This document shows positions 46,545-58,172 of a stretch of 64,000 nucleotides of DNA, in pieces. Both the position numbers and the translations under genes were made by a program. The notes under the pieces are model-generated. The model ran no database searches. It was not told the DNA's origin and saw nothing but the letters and a program-made list of their open reading frames with translations. Each line of letters starts with the position of its first letter. Position 1 is the stretch's first letter. This DNA is from Pleurotus djamor (lineage: Eukaryota; Basidiomycota; Agaricomycetes; Agaricales; Pleurotaceae), in contig JAPEVF010000215.1 of NCBI GenBank assembly GCA_029747585.1, forward strand, positions 1-64,000, given 5' to 3'.

Positions 46545-47247
46545 TCAATCGATCTCAATGACTCCCAACCACTGCCTTCCATTGGACAGCTTGTACTTCG
46601 TGATGACAACTTCATCGCTAGTGTCATCCTTGCGCCACTGCCTTCCATCGGATAGCTTGTACCCAGTAATAACAACTTCATCGTCACCGTCATCCATGCG
46701 GAGCCGCTTAGCAAAGGCATCCAATGCCGCCTTGGATCGCAAACCACCAACACTACGCTCACCCGGTCTCTTGCGCTTCTTATCGTTCTCCTTTGCAACG
46801 ACAACAGTCCTCTTGTCCGCTGTCACCCCTTGCTTCACCTGCCCCCTTCCCTCTTCAGTCTCTTTGGTTGCGTTACGCTTTTTCTCCGGCCAGCGGATTT
46901 CATCGTAGAACTTACTGAAGCGAGCCGCTTTTTCGGGGGGAAACCTTGCACCCCTACCAACCCTTCCGGAGACACAATCGCACTAGGTTCAGAGGTGCGT
47001 TGAGCGTCAATCAGAAGGGGTGATTGATAAATTCTTTACTTACCATGAAGGTCATGACCCCAACATCCGCTCTGTTGTCCCGACCGTTGCACATGGTGTA
47101 GGTGTGGGTCTTCCCAAGTTTGCAGTCTCGCCGCATGTGGGAGGGGATTTGTCCCCCAGGGTAGATGTGGAAGAGAAGTTGTTTGGCAATATTGCCCCGA
47201 ATACGAATGCGGTAGCCTGTTCGGCGCAAGTACTCGGGTTCAGCCAT
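46545..47247 (-). CDS. Small KDZ-borne protein with duplicated YKLS-GRQW motif
   Basis: Two exons, 47247-47044 and 46982-46545, joined ...VGVMTFM to CDCVSGRVGRGARFPPEKA, giving 213 aa with GTAAGT...CTAG ends. The N-terminal half is compact and basic (MAEPEYLRRTGYRIRIRGNI; PSHMRRDCKLGKTHTYTMCNGRDN). The middle is Lys/Arg/Glu-rich (WPEKKRNATKETEE; KENDKKRKRPGERS), likely nuclear. The C-terminus carries a tandem duplication: DEVVITGYKLSDGRQW then DEVVITKYKLSNGRQW, about 23 residues apart. It lies between the transposase and the long partner gene, divergent from the transposase with only about 215 bp between start codons. I recognise no family. The duplicated motif and clean splice argue for a real gene. 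Confidence 0.6.
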
Positions 47248-47462
47248 CTAGGAAGTACGGGATTCGCTGATGGATGGTGGTTGGAGTTTGTTGTCGGTGT
47301 AGAAGATGGATATGGTGCTGCAGTTCTTACAACGTTCAGGTTACCTTTTAACTGCACTACTCCTATTGTCCCCTTTCCCTCCTAGCTCGAGACAAGAATA
47401 GTGTCTCACTCACTTCGCAACACTCTACAACGCCCTGCTGGTCAAACCATCGAGCATAGGTG
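47248..47462. promoter_or_regulatory. Divergent promoter, transposase / small KDZ gene
   Basis: Only 215 bp separate the two start codons, so promoters for the transposase and the small accessory gene must overlap. No TATA box is evident. Confidence 0.5.
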
Positions 47463-50400
47463 ATGATGTCTGGAAGTCATGGCCGTCTCAACAAGCGCGA
47501 TCAGGACAGGCTGAAGAGGAAAACCCGTGGATACGAAGTTACTTCTTCGCAACCCCCACCTCCTAGCGAAAGTAGCGAAAGAAGTAAACGGCAAAAGATG
47601 TCCGACTCCTCATCAATTCCAGCAGCAGATACTACTCCACCTGCAATTCAAAACCAACCTACCCCTCCGCATATCATTGCAACTGAGAGTGATAGGGATG
47701 CAAACAAAACAGGTAAGACACACAACACATCCTTAGAATACCCACTCAATGCTGTTTGCAGGTGGTCATGGTGACGAAGATATCACCACCCCAGGTCGTA
47801 TAGTCTCAGATGATGTAGACGAGGTCAGAGGCATGGAGAAGAAGGTTTGTTCCACTGGTATTCTTTGTGATGTGGATACTAACATAAACCTTATCGTTTC
47901 ACCGCCAGTATGGTGCTAGGTCCCAGCTCCATCCATTTGTAGAGAAGCTCGACGACATCATAGCCTACCTTTTGGGAAAGGAATTCGACCCTTGTCTTGG
48001 AACGAAGTGTTCTTGTAGTCAAGCGATGGCCATTGTTCGCTGTGTTGATTGTCAAAATACACGCCTGGTCTGCGAAACGTGCTTCATTGCCGAGCACTGG
48101 AGCAACCCCTTTCATTGGGCCGAACGATGGAATAGAGAAAGGGGGTTCTTTGAGAAGGTCGATATCAGTGAACTAGCGAACTCATATTCGGTGCCAATCG
48201 GTCATGGCGGTCACCGATGCAAATATCATGAATCATCCCCTTCTGTGCAATTTATCGTCGCCGACATCAATGGTGTACATCGGACAAGGGTTCAATTCTG
48301 CGCCTGCGTTAGCCCTGTCGACCGATTTGGTCTCCTCCTCCATTCTGGGATTTTTCCGGCGACATCGACTCAACCAACAACAGGCTTCACGTTCCAGCTT
48401 CTTGAGCTGTTTCACACCGAATCACTCACATCAAAGAAGTCAGCCTACGATTTTGCAAAGTCTCTTCGGTTGCGTACCAACGCTGCGACTTTAGATGCTT
48501 TGGACGTTTCGGTAAGTACAAGCATTTCCTTTCCTCCACTTGAAACCAAATGAGCGCACCAGGATATTTATAAGAGCTTTCTCCGTGTAATGCGCGTCTT
48601 TCGATATGCTCAAATGTTCAAACGAAGTGGGCAAGCTCACGGAATTGATGAACATTTCCCCAAACGCATGCCTGGAAGCCTTGTTCTCCCTTGTATGCCA
48701 TGTGCAGAGCCTGGTTTCAACATGGAGGAGCGATTAAATCCGGTGGTGGATGCTGATGTTATGTATGTATGCTTAGTCTCCGCACGTCTTGAGAAACCAC
48801 TGATAATACCCCTGATATATAGGCACATCGAAACCAAGTTCATCTCCGCAGATGGTCATTTTGGACTGCCACGGAAGAAGAAGGTTGATGATCCTTTTGA
48901 TGTCGGTCTCACAGATGGCGCAGCCTTTTTTCCTTCCGATGAGAAATACCTGGCGTACATGAAGAGAACTGGAAATAGCGAAGAGGTATGTCTTCTATAT
49001 ACCGTACTTCGTTTGGTAACCGGCTAACTGATAACTGAGAAATGTACCTGCGCAAACTTGAGTGCCGCGAACCTGCAGAACAAGCTGAAATTCAAAGGAT
49101 ATGTAACGTCCGGCGTAATTGCAGCCAACTGTGCTCGCCATAANTTTTTTTCAGCGGGGTGCTATGTGTGACTTAGACCGTGGTGAGAAGTACGCCTTGC
49201 CTGATTCCCGTAGTACTATCTTCTTTTTATGCCCAAATTGGTCACATAGGTTTGCGATGACGGATTACTGCCTCTACGCCGGCGCGCTTACAGCAGTGCC
49301 TCTCCCCCAACGTGTCCTTCTCACCTACGACATCAACTGCCAGTACCATGTGAACCTTATGAAGCGACTACAAACCAACTTCCCAGGTAATGAACATGCA
49401 AAATTTCGTGACATCGCATCCCGCCTCGAGTTTCGGATACCGAAGATGCATCTTCATGGGCATGTTGAAGATTGCTTTTACCTCTACTCCCTGGATTACG
49501 CCGAAGGATCTGGCCGCACAGATGGAGAGCGAATTGAGGGAGGATGGGCTGAGGAAAAGCAGGCGGGAGGCTCAACAAAGGAGATGAATGCCGGACACCG
49601 ACACGACGTCCTTAATGACATGCAAAACTTCTCAAATTGGATGAAAACAATTAACCTTGGTGGGTCTGCTACATTAAACGACGTGCCAATTGACCGCTAA
49701 TTTTCCTAACTTCATTCCGCAGCGAAGTCACTCACGCTAGCATTAGGAAAGGCTCGAAAGGAGGCCACAATCAAGCGTGAGGCCTTTCTCGACATGTCAA
49801 AGATCTGCGGGGAGAGACGAGTCAGCGCATGGTCCACACTCTCGACCGAACCTAAACGAGGTGCAAAGTATGTTGAAAGTGTTTATCGCTTTCAACAAGA
49901 GAAGTGTATCTACCTCCGCAAATCTCCTCTCGCATACTGCGTTCTTACCGTACTCCTAGTGCTTAGCGAGAAAGCCATCTACAAGACCCTTATGGCAGAA
50001 TCCAAGCTCGCTATTACCGGCACTTCCGTTACTCAAACTCCAGCTTGTCTCTATCTTCACTCAGCATTGCAGGCCGAGGCAACCCAGTAAGTGGAAAAAA
50101 TCATCATTAAACGCGTGCTAGTACATCGGACTGACATCCCCATTCCAGAATACGAATTCGACTCAAAGCCAGTCGGCGCGGCCAAACGACTCAAGCCATA
50201 CAGCAGGTTGTGGTCGCTCGGGAATCCTTGACTTCACAGTTGAAGAAATTGGAATCACTGTTAATGAAACTCAATATCCCTATTCCAGATAGTCCGCTCA
50301 CCTCTGCCAGCTCAGAGAACTACTTGCTTTTCCTGCCATCAAATCTTGATGATGCACAGCGCACGAAATATGGGATCGGCGATTGGGTGGACATCGAGCG

Positions 50401-51306
50401 TCGACTCCGGGAGGGCCAAGCAAACGACGCCATCCGATTATTACGCCTCGATATATTGACGGGCCAATCACTGACGTCGTTCTCAAAATCAAAGAGTAAT
50501 GCTGTCCATGGTGTTCAGAAGACGACTCGGAGTCAAAAATGGATCCGCAAGCAAAAGCGAAACCTACAAATTCATACCGCAGCATATAATACCGCCCGAA
50601 AAGCGCTCCTTAGGCTTGGTATGCCACCCGATGATGACCGTTTCCCCGCGCTGTCTCAGGATGACCTTGTGGCCCGGAACCCCACATCGCGACCAGTGCT
50701 GGGAGAGAGTCGACAAGGGACCAGTTGGATTTGGAGAGTCGCAAGGATGTCGGACTTATCAAGTGAAGAGAGGGGTGCTTTCGACGAGGATGGTGAGGCC
50801 TGTTGTCCTATATATTGATTGCTATATTGACTTTGAATGTAGCCATGAAGGTACGCTGGTTCCGGGCGAAAGCTGATATGTGGCGGTGGCAAGAAGAGCT
50901 GGAAATCTTGGAGGCCGAATTCCAGCGAACGATACGGGGGTTTGAGAGGATGGCGGAGGTCTGGGAATTGTTATCCGAATCAGAGAAACAAAAGAAAGCT
51001 GGCCCCGGCGCCGTTGCATACGCCAAGAAGAAGGTGGCAACGTACCAAACATTAGCAAGTAAAGCTCACGAACAATACAAAGACGTTGGCGGGGCGTGGC
51101 CGGACCCCGATGTCCCGCTCGCAGACTTTGTTCGAGCTCGCCGACCAAGGATGACGGTTGATTGGTCTGGTGTCGTCGAGCCACCATCGGTGACTGAGAT
51201 TGGGTCGGAAACGTCAATTGCAACACTCCCCCCAGCATTTGCTGAGTGTGACTCAGATGATGCATGGGCAGAGTCGGACTGGGAGGATGACGAAGATGAT
51301 GCTTAA
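47463..51306 (+). CDS. CxC2 / KDZ transposase
   Basis: RNase H-fold transposase of the KDZ class. Starts ATG ATG at 47463 (MMSGSHGRLNKRDQDRLKRK, basic). The CxC2-type Cys cluster follows: CLGTKCSCSQAMAIVRCVDC, then LVCETCFIAEHWSNPFH, then VQFCAC. The KDZ domain has YRYAQ-like FRYAQMFKRSGQAHG, ISADGHFGLPRKKK (first Asp), AMTDYCLYAGALT, LLTYDINCQYHVNL (second Asp), RIPKMHLHGHVEDC and SGRTDGERIEGGWAE (Glu). The C-terminal helices include WRWQEELEILEAEFQRTI, and the tail is acidic. Nine or so introns. At 49144 the base is N within AAN followed by T7; with the T run as given the frame breaks, and one base fewer keeps CARH-FFQRGAMCDLDRGEKYA in frame. The copy is therefore intact except for a probable base-call error. 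Confidence 0.85.
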
Positions 51307-51474
51307 GCATGGGGCTTAAGCGAGCTCAAGTGACGTCGAGTCTTGTCGAGTATCTATGTTGAAAAAATAATGTAATCAAACTTTTCTCACGCTTAAGTCA
51401 TTCTCAAGCCCGCTCAAGCTGTCTTGAGCATCGACGACGCGCTCAAGAGTGTCCTTAAGCCTTGCCAACGAAAG
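51307..51474. repeat. Right subterminal CTTAAG/CTCAAG-rich region
   Basis: Begins at the transposase stop with GCTTAAGCATGGGGCTTAAGC, whose first nine bases GCTTAAGCA overlap the stop codon. Further CTCAAG, CTTAAGTC, GCTCAAGC, CTTGAGC and CCTTAAGCC copies follow. It mirrors the left end in motif type and supports this as the true end of the element. Confidence 0.65.
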
Positions 51475-51527
51475 GCCGTGCCGTCCAGACCACAAATCTT
51501 AAGCTCAAGCGAGCCAAAATGCGGGTG
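51475..51527 (+). repeat. Right terminal inverted repeat of KDZ element
   Basis: Reads inward GCCGTGCCGTCC, AGACCACA, ATCTTAAGC, AGCGAGC and ends GCGGGTG. It is the reverse complement of the left repeat with about ten mismatches and one gap. Confidence 0.75.
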
Positions 51528-52201
51528 CTCAACCACCCTGTGTCGCCGTTTGTCACATATCCTCATCTACCCACACGCCTCCCCTTCACACATCATCCTC
51601 CTTCCGAACTTCTCATGACCTTTCCTTCTGCTTGTAACCTTTGTTTTGAAGAATGCAGTTCTCTGGGACAACTGCAGGAGGGTGTATGTAGCGGTTCGCA
51701 CTTCCTACTTACCAACACCACCCTATTTGCCTCCTTTCTTGACTCTTGACTCTTGCTCTCTTGCCTTTCGTACGTACGACCCGGTGGACTTCCATATATA
51801 TCCATACCTACTGTTCAAACACTATATAAAGCCCCAATCTTGTGCCGTAGAAAAGTAAGTGCCTTCGAATACCAGTGTTTACACCAGTCACGACGGCCCC
51901 CTCTATCTTGTGTGCCACACCGCCCCTTCTTCGAGTAGCGCCGTGTCACACTTATCCTAACATCAAGTTAAGCCAATTTGAACTCCAATCCTTCAAGACT
52001 GGCACAGAATCCGGAGGGGTGCTAGAATATGATCGCAGGCGAGAAAAAGGACGACTCGAAGGAACAACGACTCGAAGGAGAAAGTCCGGGATCACATGAT
52101 TTAATGAATTGCGCCATCCCCGTGATGCTGTAAAGGGGTCCATTTCTAAACCTTCACCTACTAAAGTAGGTATCAGGCATATCGCCTTTGACTGGTCCAA
52201 A
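51528..52201. other. Flank between KDZ element and F-box gene
   Basis: Nothing firm. Short Pro/Ser/Cys-containing frames near 51600-51900 lack motifs. The stretch is pyrimidine-rich on the plus strand at 51550-51620 and includes the 3' region of the F-box gene. Confidence 0.4.
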
Positions 52202-53349
52202 TCACCAATCATACCATTTATGAAGAACGTGTATATTACGTTCAGAATGAATAGGAGCACTGGCGATGCCGTCCTCAAAGCATATGCGGACACACGGGGT
52301 CGGGGGCTTTCTCCATTGCATCCTTAAAATAAGCAGAATATCCAAGGTCCGGAGCTTTGGAAAGTAGGGAAGATATTTGGGGGTCCTCTGTATCTCGTTC
52401 ATAAGTACTTCATGAGGGAGGTCGCAGTCGATTTGTACGCAGAGATACTCAAGATTTGAGGTGTTGGTGGCAAGCGAGAGGGCGAGGCACAAATCGCTAA
52501 GACCAACCCGCGACGTTGTCTGTACTCTATCTGCATGAGCACGATCTACAACAATTTTATGAGCCCAAATAAACGACCCACCCGATAGATAAATTGCCTC
52601 AAGTTTGGAAAATGGGTTGAAATATTGAAGACTGGGCCAGGAAGGTTGTAATGGCCATACGAAAGTGTGGTCACCGACTGCGATGCTAAGCGCGATGAAT
52701 CGTCGGGAGCTATCTCAACCACCAATGTTGTGATTTTGCATATGGGAAGGAGGATCTCAGCGTCGCTAGCATAACAAGAAAGGGATCCTAGACACGGTAG
52801 ACTTTCAGAGGTCAACTGCGTGAATATTACTGAGTCAATGTTGGCGTGGACTTTGAGATACTGGAGTGAAGGTTGGGAAGAAACGATGGCCAAGAGGTGC
52901 TTTCCGTATTCTTCGAGATAATCAAGATCATCTTCGCAGATGGGAGTGGCATTCCAAGTCAGGTGTGTGAGGCGAACGGTCGATTTGAAATGTACGCCAG
53001 AGTGGGTTGGATCAAGGTAGATGGCCAGTCGGCGCAGGTTGATGAAGAATGGGAAGACCTCAGTAAAGTATTCTGCTCGGGTTAATTCGATTTGAAGGGA
53101 TAAGACGTAACTCCCGAGACGGCCATCTTCGGCTGCGACCTTGCGACAAAACAGCCTATACCGATAAAGCTCGGAGGGCGTTGGGGGATGGAGGGATTCC
53201 GGCCAAGTGAAAACAACATCACGAAAAAGGACGGGCTCCGCAATTTTTTGAAACCGCCGAGAAGTATACGTGAGGGATTTCAGCGTTGTGACCGAGCTAA
53301 GGCGGATGAAGACCTCTGATAAGACTTCGTCCGGCAGTGGAGTTGGCAT
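52202..53349 (-). CDS. F-box protein
   Basis: Starts at the ATG at 53349. The F-box occupies about residues 3-45 (TPLPDEVLSEVFIRLSSVTTLKSLTYTSRR, then FQKIAEPVLFRDVVF), the Skp1-binding module of SCF ubiquitin ligases. The rest is leucine-rich without strict LRR spacing: LSLQIELTRAEYFTEVFPFFINLRRLAIYL, HFKSTVRLTHLTWN, LPCLGSLSCYA and FPNLRQFIYR. An intron near 52530-52560 (possibly only 32 nt) joins YRV to DRAHADRV and SDLCLALSLATNTSNLEYLCVQIDCDLP. The frame continues through LPYFPKLRTLDILL and may have another small intron before the stop at about 52202. Such F-box/leucine-rich proteins are numerous in Agaricomycetes and substrates are unknown. Confidence 0.75.
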
Positions 53350-54279
53350 TCTGTTTTCTGCTTCGCGGGACAGTGATCAGTCCAATCCGGAGTGTGGTTG
53401 TAGAAATGAGACGTACGGCGACGAGAACCAAGGTCACTTGCCAAATGTAATGATGGTTGGAATCGCGCAAAAAATGCAGCCTTCGTCGTAATCACATGCC
53501 TCTCAGACAAAAGCCTGCCCTAAAATCCAATTTGACTTGGGCCCTTACTCTGGTAAGTAGTGGGGTCCACATCCACTGCTTGAAGTCAATCCAAGAATAA
53601 CAGCTAATCGAGCATTTGCACCGTGAAGTAACCCCCATGGAATTTAAAGGAAACCAGGATACACGGATGACCGCCTATCGCAAACAGGACTATCATTAGA
53701 GGCACTTAGAAAGGGAGCAGACAACATACCCAAATGTTATATCACCTTCGACAGGCCCTCTTGAAGACGACGTCGCGATATAAGAGCGGTTCTGCGAGGT
53801 GGCGAAAGTGCTGTGAAGAGCCTATGACCTGTTTGAGGGAAGCAGAGTCGGGGATGAATATGAATATTAAGGAGAGAATTTCGTTGGGTAGCGATGCCAC
53901 TGCCATTCTGGAGGGGAACAGAAGAACGAGCTTGCTAGTGGCCGACTGGCTTCACGCCGCAAGGCCTCAGTAGGTGGAGGCAGTGGTTTCACGGCGGTGG
54001 ATCTTCTTTATCATACGCAACTGTTGGATATTGTCTTTTGCAGTGGATCCTGTGGGGAAATAAGGAGATTTGTGGAGGGAGGGGATGGGGTTCAAAAGCA
54101 AGACGCGTCATACCCTCGTTATAATCACAAAAGTCTCCCAAAATAGGACGGGATCAAGTTCGTCTTCTGTAAAGGACATTGGGGGAAAAGTCGAAAATAA
54201 TTATATGGTCAAATAACGGTTGACATACAGACGTACAAGCGACCTAAGAACCGAAATATAATAAGATAAATTGAGAAGA
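53350..54279. other. Intergenic region, nothing supported
   Basis: The stretch holds the F-box gene promoter and the 3' flank of the PQ-loop gene. One 79-codon plus-strand frame (53734-53973) shows no motif or codon signal I trust. Confidence 0.45.
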
Positions 54280-55342
54280 TTAATCGACTTTGCGAGCCCA
54301 TTTCCTCCCCGCGGATGGTGGAGGCGTCGACATCCTCTGGACATTGACTGGGGTAGGCGGTGTCCAAGCAGCAGTGTAAGCTGCCTCTTCTTCCTGCATC
54401 AACTGGGCAGTATGGGGAGGTTCCTTCTTCTGAAAGTCATCCATCGCAATCCCTTGGTCATACTTCTCCTTCCCATTGCCCATCCCTCCAACGCTCACTT
54501 CGTCCTTTCCCCAGTACATCCACATTTGCGCTCCAAGAACACAGTTCAGTGCGAGCGCTAGGGCAAACCCAGTCGCAAGAAGGGAGTCGCCAACCTCGGT
54601 CGCAGTGGTGAAAAGGCGGGCAAGACAGCCTGCAATTTGGGAAATGACTGCAAACGCAGAGAGCTGCCCTGTAGACTGCGAGCGCGCGTTTTGCCTGATT
54701 TGTGGGAGCTTTGAGAATACCGACAGTGGCAGGGTGGAAAATTGGAGATATGACAGAGCAGTCATCGGGACGAGGAACAGCGTCGCTGCAGCCATAACCA
54801 TCCCCGTCGCCGCTGTAAACAGTTTTGAGGAAGGGTTCGACGATAAAGGACGCCTTGGTGCGTAGGCGATGATGAGAAGGGTGATGATGGTATTTTGGAG
54901 GGCAAGGAAGAAGTTTTCGCCATAGGTTGAAAAAGGGAAGTCATTCCTGAAGGAATAGGCGAGAGTTATAGCGTATGAGAGGGTTTCAAGGATGTAAGCC
55001 TCCAGAGAAAGCCCGCGTGCGGACTGCGCATTGACAACTGGTGAGAGGTCAGCCTTGTTTCCGCTACGCAGATATGATGGACGCACTTAAAAGGAGCTGA
55101 GGTACTTTTATTATAGATCCTCCAACTACGATACCGATGCCGAGACCTTTCGAAAGAGAGTATTTGAGACATGGGACGTCTCCGAGATTGAGATTTTCAA
55201 CGAGAGACACGTAGCATTTCTGGACAGAAATACATTGATTAGCTGGGGAAAGGTACGAGGAAGAAGGGATGCTTACTTCGCCAACAATGGCCACACCAAG
55301 ATCCCGGACGAACCAAGGCAGATTTCGAGTGACTGAGGTCAT
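54280..55342 (-). CDS. MPDU1: MPDU1-like PQ-loop membrane protein
   Basis: Homologue of mannose-P-dolichol utilisation defect 1, an ER membrane protein needed for normal use of dolichol-linked sugars in N-glycan and GPI synthesis. Starts at the ATG at 55342 (MTSVTRNLPWFVRDLGVAIVGE), then KCYVSLVENLNLGDVPCLKYSLSKGLGIGIVVGGSIIKVPQLLL, the first PQ-loop (VPQ). Next are LSPVVNAQSARGLSLEAYILETLSYAITLAYSF, a segment YGENFFLALQNTIITLLIIAY, the second repeat with KLPQIRQNARSQSTGQLSAFAV and several TM helices. The C-terminal tail of about 70 residues is hydrophilic and longer than in animal MPDU1. Two or three introns near the 5' end. Ends with a TAA at 54280. Confidence 0.88.
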
Positions 55343-56156
55343 TTTGGGAGAACACAGAGAAGGTGAATTCGAGGCGTGGTGGCATGGCGTGGCGTGAAGA
55401 GGAGCACGTGCACTCGTGGGACTCTATCTTCATTTATGGAAGTTCGAGGACCGAGATGCCCGCTTGTACCCTTGCTCCCTGCCATGGCTCATATATTCTT
55501 TTTTAACGCGCCAGCTTCGACGCGGTTCTCTGGTTCCGCTGAGAAATTATCTCAATCTTGGACGAGGAATTTACAGCAGAGTATCCCTCTCAGCTCCGGA
55601 AAATACCAAGACATCGCACCAGAGTAAGTATGCTATGCAGTTCGCTGGGACACGGCGGCTCCGAATTCCCATGTAGAACTGGAACACGGGCAGCTAGGCT
55701 TTTGACGTACTGTCATGTGATGCTCATATGATGAACGTGCATTGCTCCTTACAATGGCTCCCAGAAACTCTCAAGAGCCTTCTTAACCGACGGGAATGCG
55801 CACACCGCAAATGGACCACCTATTTCTCATGGCTATCAAATTCTCGCATTTCTGCCTCTTTTTCTAGACGGCCCGGCGATGTACAACCAACTACGCCCAC
55901 GCGAAGATGCTGCATGGGAGTATGTGAACCGGTAAACACGGTTCCAGCCTTACCAAGCCGAGACGGGCACATACAACTTCCCAGAAAGTGTTAGGCCTCG
56001 CTTTACATTTTGAACACTCCCCTCGGACCTTGACTTTAGTGAAAATACACCCTCAGATACGGCATCCAGCCTCTCGGATCGGGAGCCCATTCCTCCCAGT
56101 TGCCTCAGTACTTAAGGTCCGTTGCCTCGGGTCCTCTCATGCTAGACCAGCTGAAG
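55343..56156. other. Intergenic region before copper radical oxidase 1
   Basis: Divergent spacer of 814 bp between the PQ-loop gene and the oxidase. Short plus-strand frames (55416-55676, 55728-55994) show no motif. No clear TATA box is seen for the oxidase. Confidence 0.4.
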
Positions 56157-58172
56157 ATGATGTGGTCTACTAGTACCCTTCTACTTGCGTCAGCTTTGGC
56201 TGCTGCGGCGCCTAGCGCACCTCAATGGCGATTCGATCTGAAGAATTCGACCTCTGGTATCGTCGCACTTGAATCTATTGTTGTCTCACAGAATTTGGTC
56301 ATCTTCTTCAACCGTACGTCCGAACGTGTCTTTGTACGCTTACTAGAAAGAGTCACTCACTGCATGTTTTGGTTCCTCCTAGGTGCGAGCGATGACCCTC
56401 TGCAGATTAACAACCATTCTGCATGGGGTGTCCTCTGGGATTTGGAAACGAGCACTCCAAGAGCTTTGGACGTTCTGACCAATTCGTTCTGTGCCTCTGG
56501 CGCTTTGATCAGCAATGGTTCTATGGTCCGTATGCGCCTTGTCATTGATCCTGTCAATCTGCTGACTCCTCCCGAAGATCAGTGTTGGAGGTGACCAACG
56601 AGTACCGAATATCAATGCCCAACCGGGAAACAACGCTATTCGAATCTTTGAGCCATGTGACTCTCCGTCCGGTGAAGGGTGCACCCTTTTTGAGAATCCG
56701 AACACCCATAAGCTTGCCGCCCCGCGGTGGTACCCGTCGTCCGTAAGGATATTCGATGGAAGCTTGATGATCATCGGAGGTAAGAGATATCTGCTGCTTT
56801 CTTGCTTGCCTTCCCGACGCTTGAATCTGCTGTCGTGACTTATAGGAACACATGTCAACGCCGCGTTCTATAATATTGACCCGGAGAATTCGTTCGAGTT
56901 CTTCCCCAAGAAGGATGGTGGTGCAGTCCGACCGTCTGCTTTCCTTGAGCGCAGTCTGCCTTCCAATCTATTCCCTCGGTATGTTGTCCGCCAAATCCCA
57001 TTACAAGCATCGCTGACTTTCCCCCCTCCGTATAGTGCGTTTGCTCTCCCCGATGGCAAGGTAGGCACCCATCTAGTGAAAATGACGGGAATCTTTGCTG
57101 ATTACTTTGAATAGGTCTTCATGGTCGCAAATAACCAATCCATCATCTACGACATTGAGACCAACACCGAGCGCATCCTGCCAGATATCCCAAATAACGT
57201 TCGCGTAACCAACCCCATTGACGGAAGTGCAATTCTCCTTCCTCTCCACCCTCCCAACTTCATCCCCGAAGTTCTCGTCTGCGGTGGCACTGCCGTAGAT
57301 CCAGCTACTCAGCCTAAAGACCTATCGTCTCAGTTCCCTGCTACTTCACAATGCAGTCGAATCACACTCACTGAGGAGGGTATCGAACAAGGCTGGCAAG
57401 TCGAGCAGATGCTAGAACCGCGAACAATGCCAGAGCTTGTCCATTTGCCTAATGGACAGGTACTGATTGCCAACGGGGGGCGTAGCGGGTTCGCTGCCAT
57501 CGCTCAGTTCAACGATTCCGTTGGCGGTTCGAACGCTGATCATCCTGTGTTCACTCCGTCGCTTTATACTCCGGATTTACCACTGGGAAGGCGGATAAGT
57601 AATACGGGAATGCCGATTTCGGAGGTTGCGCGGTTGTACCATTCAACTGTTACGCTTACCCCTCAAGGAAACTTCCTCGTCGCTGGGAGCAATCCGAATA
57701 CCCATACGGTTATCGGTCCCGATGTCCAGTTCCCTAGCGAGTTTAGGGTGGAAACCCTCGATCCGCCGTTCATGTTTGTGGAGAGACCTGTTATTCGTAG
57801 CGCACCCGCGAAGGTTGCGTTCGGAAAGAAGGTCACAGTGCCGATTTCGATCCCTGGGAATCTGAAAGTCTCTAAAGTCCAAGGTTCAATCTCTTCTTCC
57901 TTGAGTTTCGTGCTAAGCTAATGGTTCTACCGCCCTTAGTGTCGTTAATGGATCTAGGTTTCTCGACACACGCCTTCCATTCGAGTGCCCGTCTAGTATT
58001 CATGGAGGCTACCATCTCAAGGGATCGTCGGTCGCTGACCTTTACCACACCTCCGAGTGGAAGAGTGTACCCACCTGGGCCCGCGTGGATTTTCCTTACT
58101 ATTGATGATGTTTCTAGTGAAGGTGTCAAAGTACTTGTCGGTAGTGGTAATCCCCCGCCAACTTTGGATTGA
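56157..58172 (+). CDS. Copper radical oxidase, glyoxal-oxidase type (copy 1)
   Basis: Secreted AA5_1-type enzyme that oxidises aldehydes or alcohols and makes H2O2, feeding lignin-degrading peroxidases in wood and litter decay. Start ATG at 56157; signal peptide [20 protein letters not shown]. The mature part has [30 protein letters not shown], then [19 protein letters not shown]. The Cys-Tyr cofactor pair is [13 protein letters not shown] and [14 protein letters not shown]. Copper ligands follow as [15 protein letters not shown] (Tyr-His) and [15 protein letters not shown] (His). Kelch-like repeats fill the middle ([43 protein letters not shown]). Introns include one that joins NGSM to [11 protein letters not shown]. 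Single-domain, with no WSC or CBM modules. All catalytic residues are visible, so it looks active. Confidence 0.9.

Larger units (their letters stand above)
42807..51527 (+). mobile_element. Apparently full-length KDZ-class DNA transposon
   Basis: An 8.7-kb element bounded by imperfect terminal inverted repeats (42807-42858 and 51475-51527; about 42 of 53 aligned positions match). It encodes a CxC2/KDZ transposase on the plus strand (47463-51306), a long partner gene (45689-43231, minus) and a small third gene (47247-46545, minus). Both ends carry dense CTTAAGC or CTCAAG motifs. KDZ (Kyakuja-Dileera-Zisupton) elements are widespread in Agaricomycetes, often with accessory genes. No TET/JBP oxygenase, which is sometimes linked to such elements, is present. 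Target-site duplications could not be resolved, so the outer ends may be off by some bases. One ambiguous base inside the transposase (49144) is the only evident lesion. Confidence 0.8.
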
